From the NCBI GenBank assembly GCA_903858975.1, contig CAIOKW010000044.1, positions 1-6,669 on the forward strand: a stretch of DNA of 6,669 nucleotides. The letters run 5' to 3'. The DNA is from Oligoflexia bacterium. GTDB lineage: Bacteria > Bdellovibrionota > UBA1018 > CAIMNF01. Numbering within the stretch: position 1 is the first letter of the stretch; each line of letters begins with the position of its first letter. The translations under genes and the position numbers were made by a program. The notes under the pieces were generated by a model. That model was not told where the DNA came from and ran no database searches. It worked only from the letters and a program-made list of their open reading frames with translations. This document shows positions 6,166-6,669 of the stretch, piece by piece.

Positions 6166-6669
6166 AATTTGTACCCAATCCCAAAATTCAAGGCGAAGTT
6201 TGAAAAGATTGCCTTATCGGTTGGGGCACCTGGAATTCCTTCATAGATACCAGCACTGTAGAAATGACCAAGGAAATCCAAACGCGCTGTCCACTTTTCA
6301 TTCAAATGAAAGAGCTGCCCGGTTCCCAAGAATACGGCAAAGAGGTTCTCTGTTTTCCAAAGTGCCGCAGACGCTGCGTCATCCTTAGTCTTAGGACCAA
6401 TGTCAGTGCCCATCATTCCTGCACCCATTGAAAAGTACCAATCAAAATAAAGAATCGAGTTGAATACGTTAATTTTCGCGTACCAAGGCGCCCAATTGAA
6501 GAGTACACCAATTTGAGATTTCACTTCTCTAATGTATGGATCCTTCGATGGAGTTGAAGCGAGGAGTGCCTTATAGAGATTATTCTGGCTATGAAAGCGT
6601 TCAGAGTAAAATAACTCCATCCCTTTTTCCTCATCAAACCAAAACGAGAATCTAGGCTGGACTTGAATC
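6162..6669 (-). CDS. Outer-membrane beta-barrel protein, C-terminal part (GltA/GltB-like), partial at window edge
   Basis: The reading frame is open to the window edge, so only the last 168 residues are visible and the true start lies outside. The internal ATG at 6620 is not a credible start, because in-frame coding (IQVQPRFSFWFDEEKGMELF) continues upstream of it. The visible part has the pattern of an outer-membrane barrel: alternating polar and aromatic strands, such as visible residues 52-66 and 68-84 (INVFNSILYFDWYFSMGAG), 107-120 and 126-140, ending in a strand FALNFGIGYKL. The segment IREVKSQIGVLF-WAPWYAKINVF-ILYFDWYFSMGAG resembles the Myxococcus-type outer-membrane barrel family that includes GltA and GltB. 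It lies directly upstream of a GltC-like gene, with its stop overlapping that start by 4 bases. In M. xanthus, GltA and GltB are outer-membrane parts of the gliding machinery encoded beside GltC. I cannot tell which of the two this is. The barrel call is solid; the Glt assignment rests mainly on context. Confidence 0.78.
   Translation of the reverse strand, partial: IQVQPRFSFWFDEEKGMELFYSERFHSQNNLYKALLASTPSKDPYIREVKSQIGVLFNWAPWYAKINVFNSILYFDWYFSMGAGMMGTDIGPKTKDDAASAALWKTENLFAVFLGTGQLFHLNEKWTARLDFLGHFYSAGIYEGIPGAPTDKAIFSNFALNFGIGYKL

Noticed and set aside
6010..6388. Two overlapping plus-strand open frames of 78 and 62 residues, the first with a C-N-S-C-G-S motif resembling a zinc finger
   Set aside because: Both are antisense to the gltC signal-peptide region and the barrel C terminus. 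The cysteine pair is isolated, with no second pair at the right spacing.
6162..6620. Reading the barrel fragment as a complete 152-residue protein starting at 6620
   Set aside because: Coding in the same frame continues to the window edge with barrel-like sequence, and no ribosome site suits the internal ATG. A complete barrel of this family would be longer.
1..6669. Possible promoters, terminators, RNA genes, CRISPR arrays, insertion sequences or attachment sites
   Set aside because: Coding sequence fills the window apart from 11 bases. I saw no hairpin followed by a T-run at any gene end, no direct-repeat array and no tRNA-like or transposase sequence.

Overview
All of this 6.7 kb window is coding sequence on the minus strand. 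Five genes read from high to low coordinates as one unbroken transcription unit. No gap between genes exceeds 11 bases, and three of the four junctions overlap. No promoter, terminator, RNA gene, mobile element, CRISPR array or sizeable repeat is visible. The plus-strand open frames are antisense shadows.

In transcription order the genes are: (1) the 3' end of an outer-membrane beta-barrel protein (6669-6162); (2) a 539-residue secreted helical-repeat protein resembling GltC (6165-4546); (3) a 1182-residue secreted TPR protein, probably related to GltD/AgmU (4556-1008); (4) an 84-residue secreted protein resembling CglF/GltF (1011-757); and (5) the 5' end of an FHA-domain protein resembling GltG/PglI (745-1). 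Genes 1 and 5 run off the window edges.

The set matches the envelope-spanning Glt (adventurous gliding / focal-adhesion) apparatus known from Myxococcus xanthus. There, a barrel plus GltC locus and a GltD-E-F-G locus are separate, from memory. Here barrel, GltC-like, large TPR, GltF-like and GltG-like genes are contiguous. The moderate base composition (clearly not the high GC of Myxococcus) and this compact arrangement suggest Bdellovibrionota or a related former deltaproteobacterium. That is inference from gene content only.

As a working model, the barrel sits in the outer membrane. The two TPR proteins and the small CglF-like protein lie in the periplasm. The FHA/PglI-type protein would be the inner-membrane link, with its cytoplasmic FHA part visible here and its expected membrane span and periplasmic tail beyond the window. 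Tight coupling of the start and stop codons fits production of the parts of one complex in set proportions. Whether the complex drives gliding, supports prey interaction or has an older envelope role cannot be read from the sequence.
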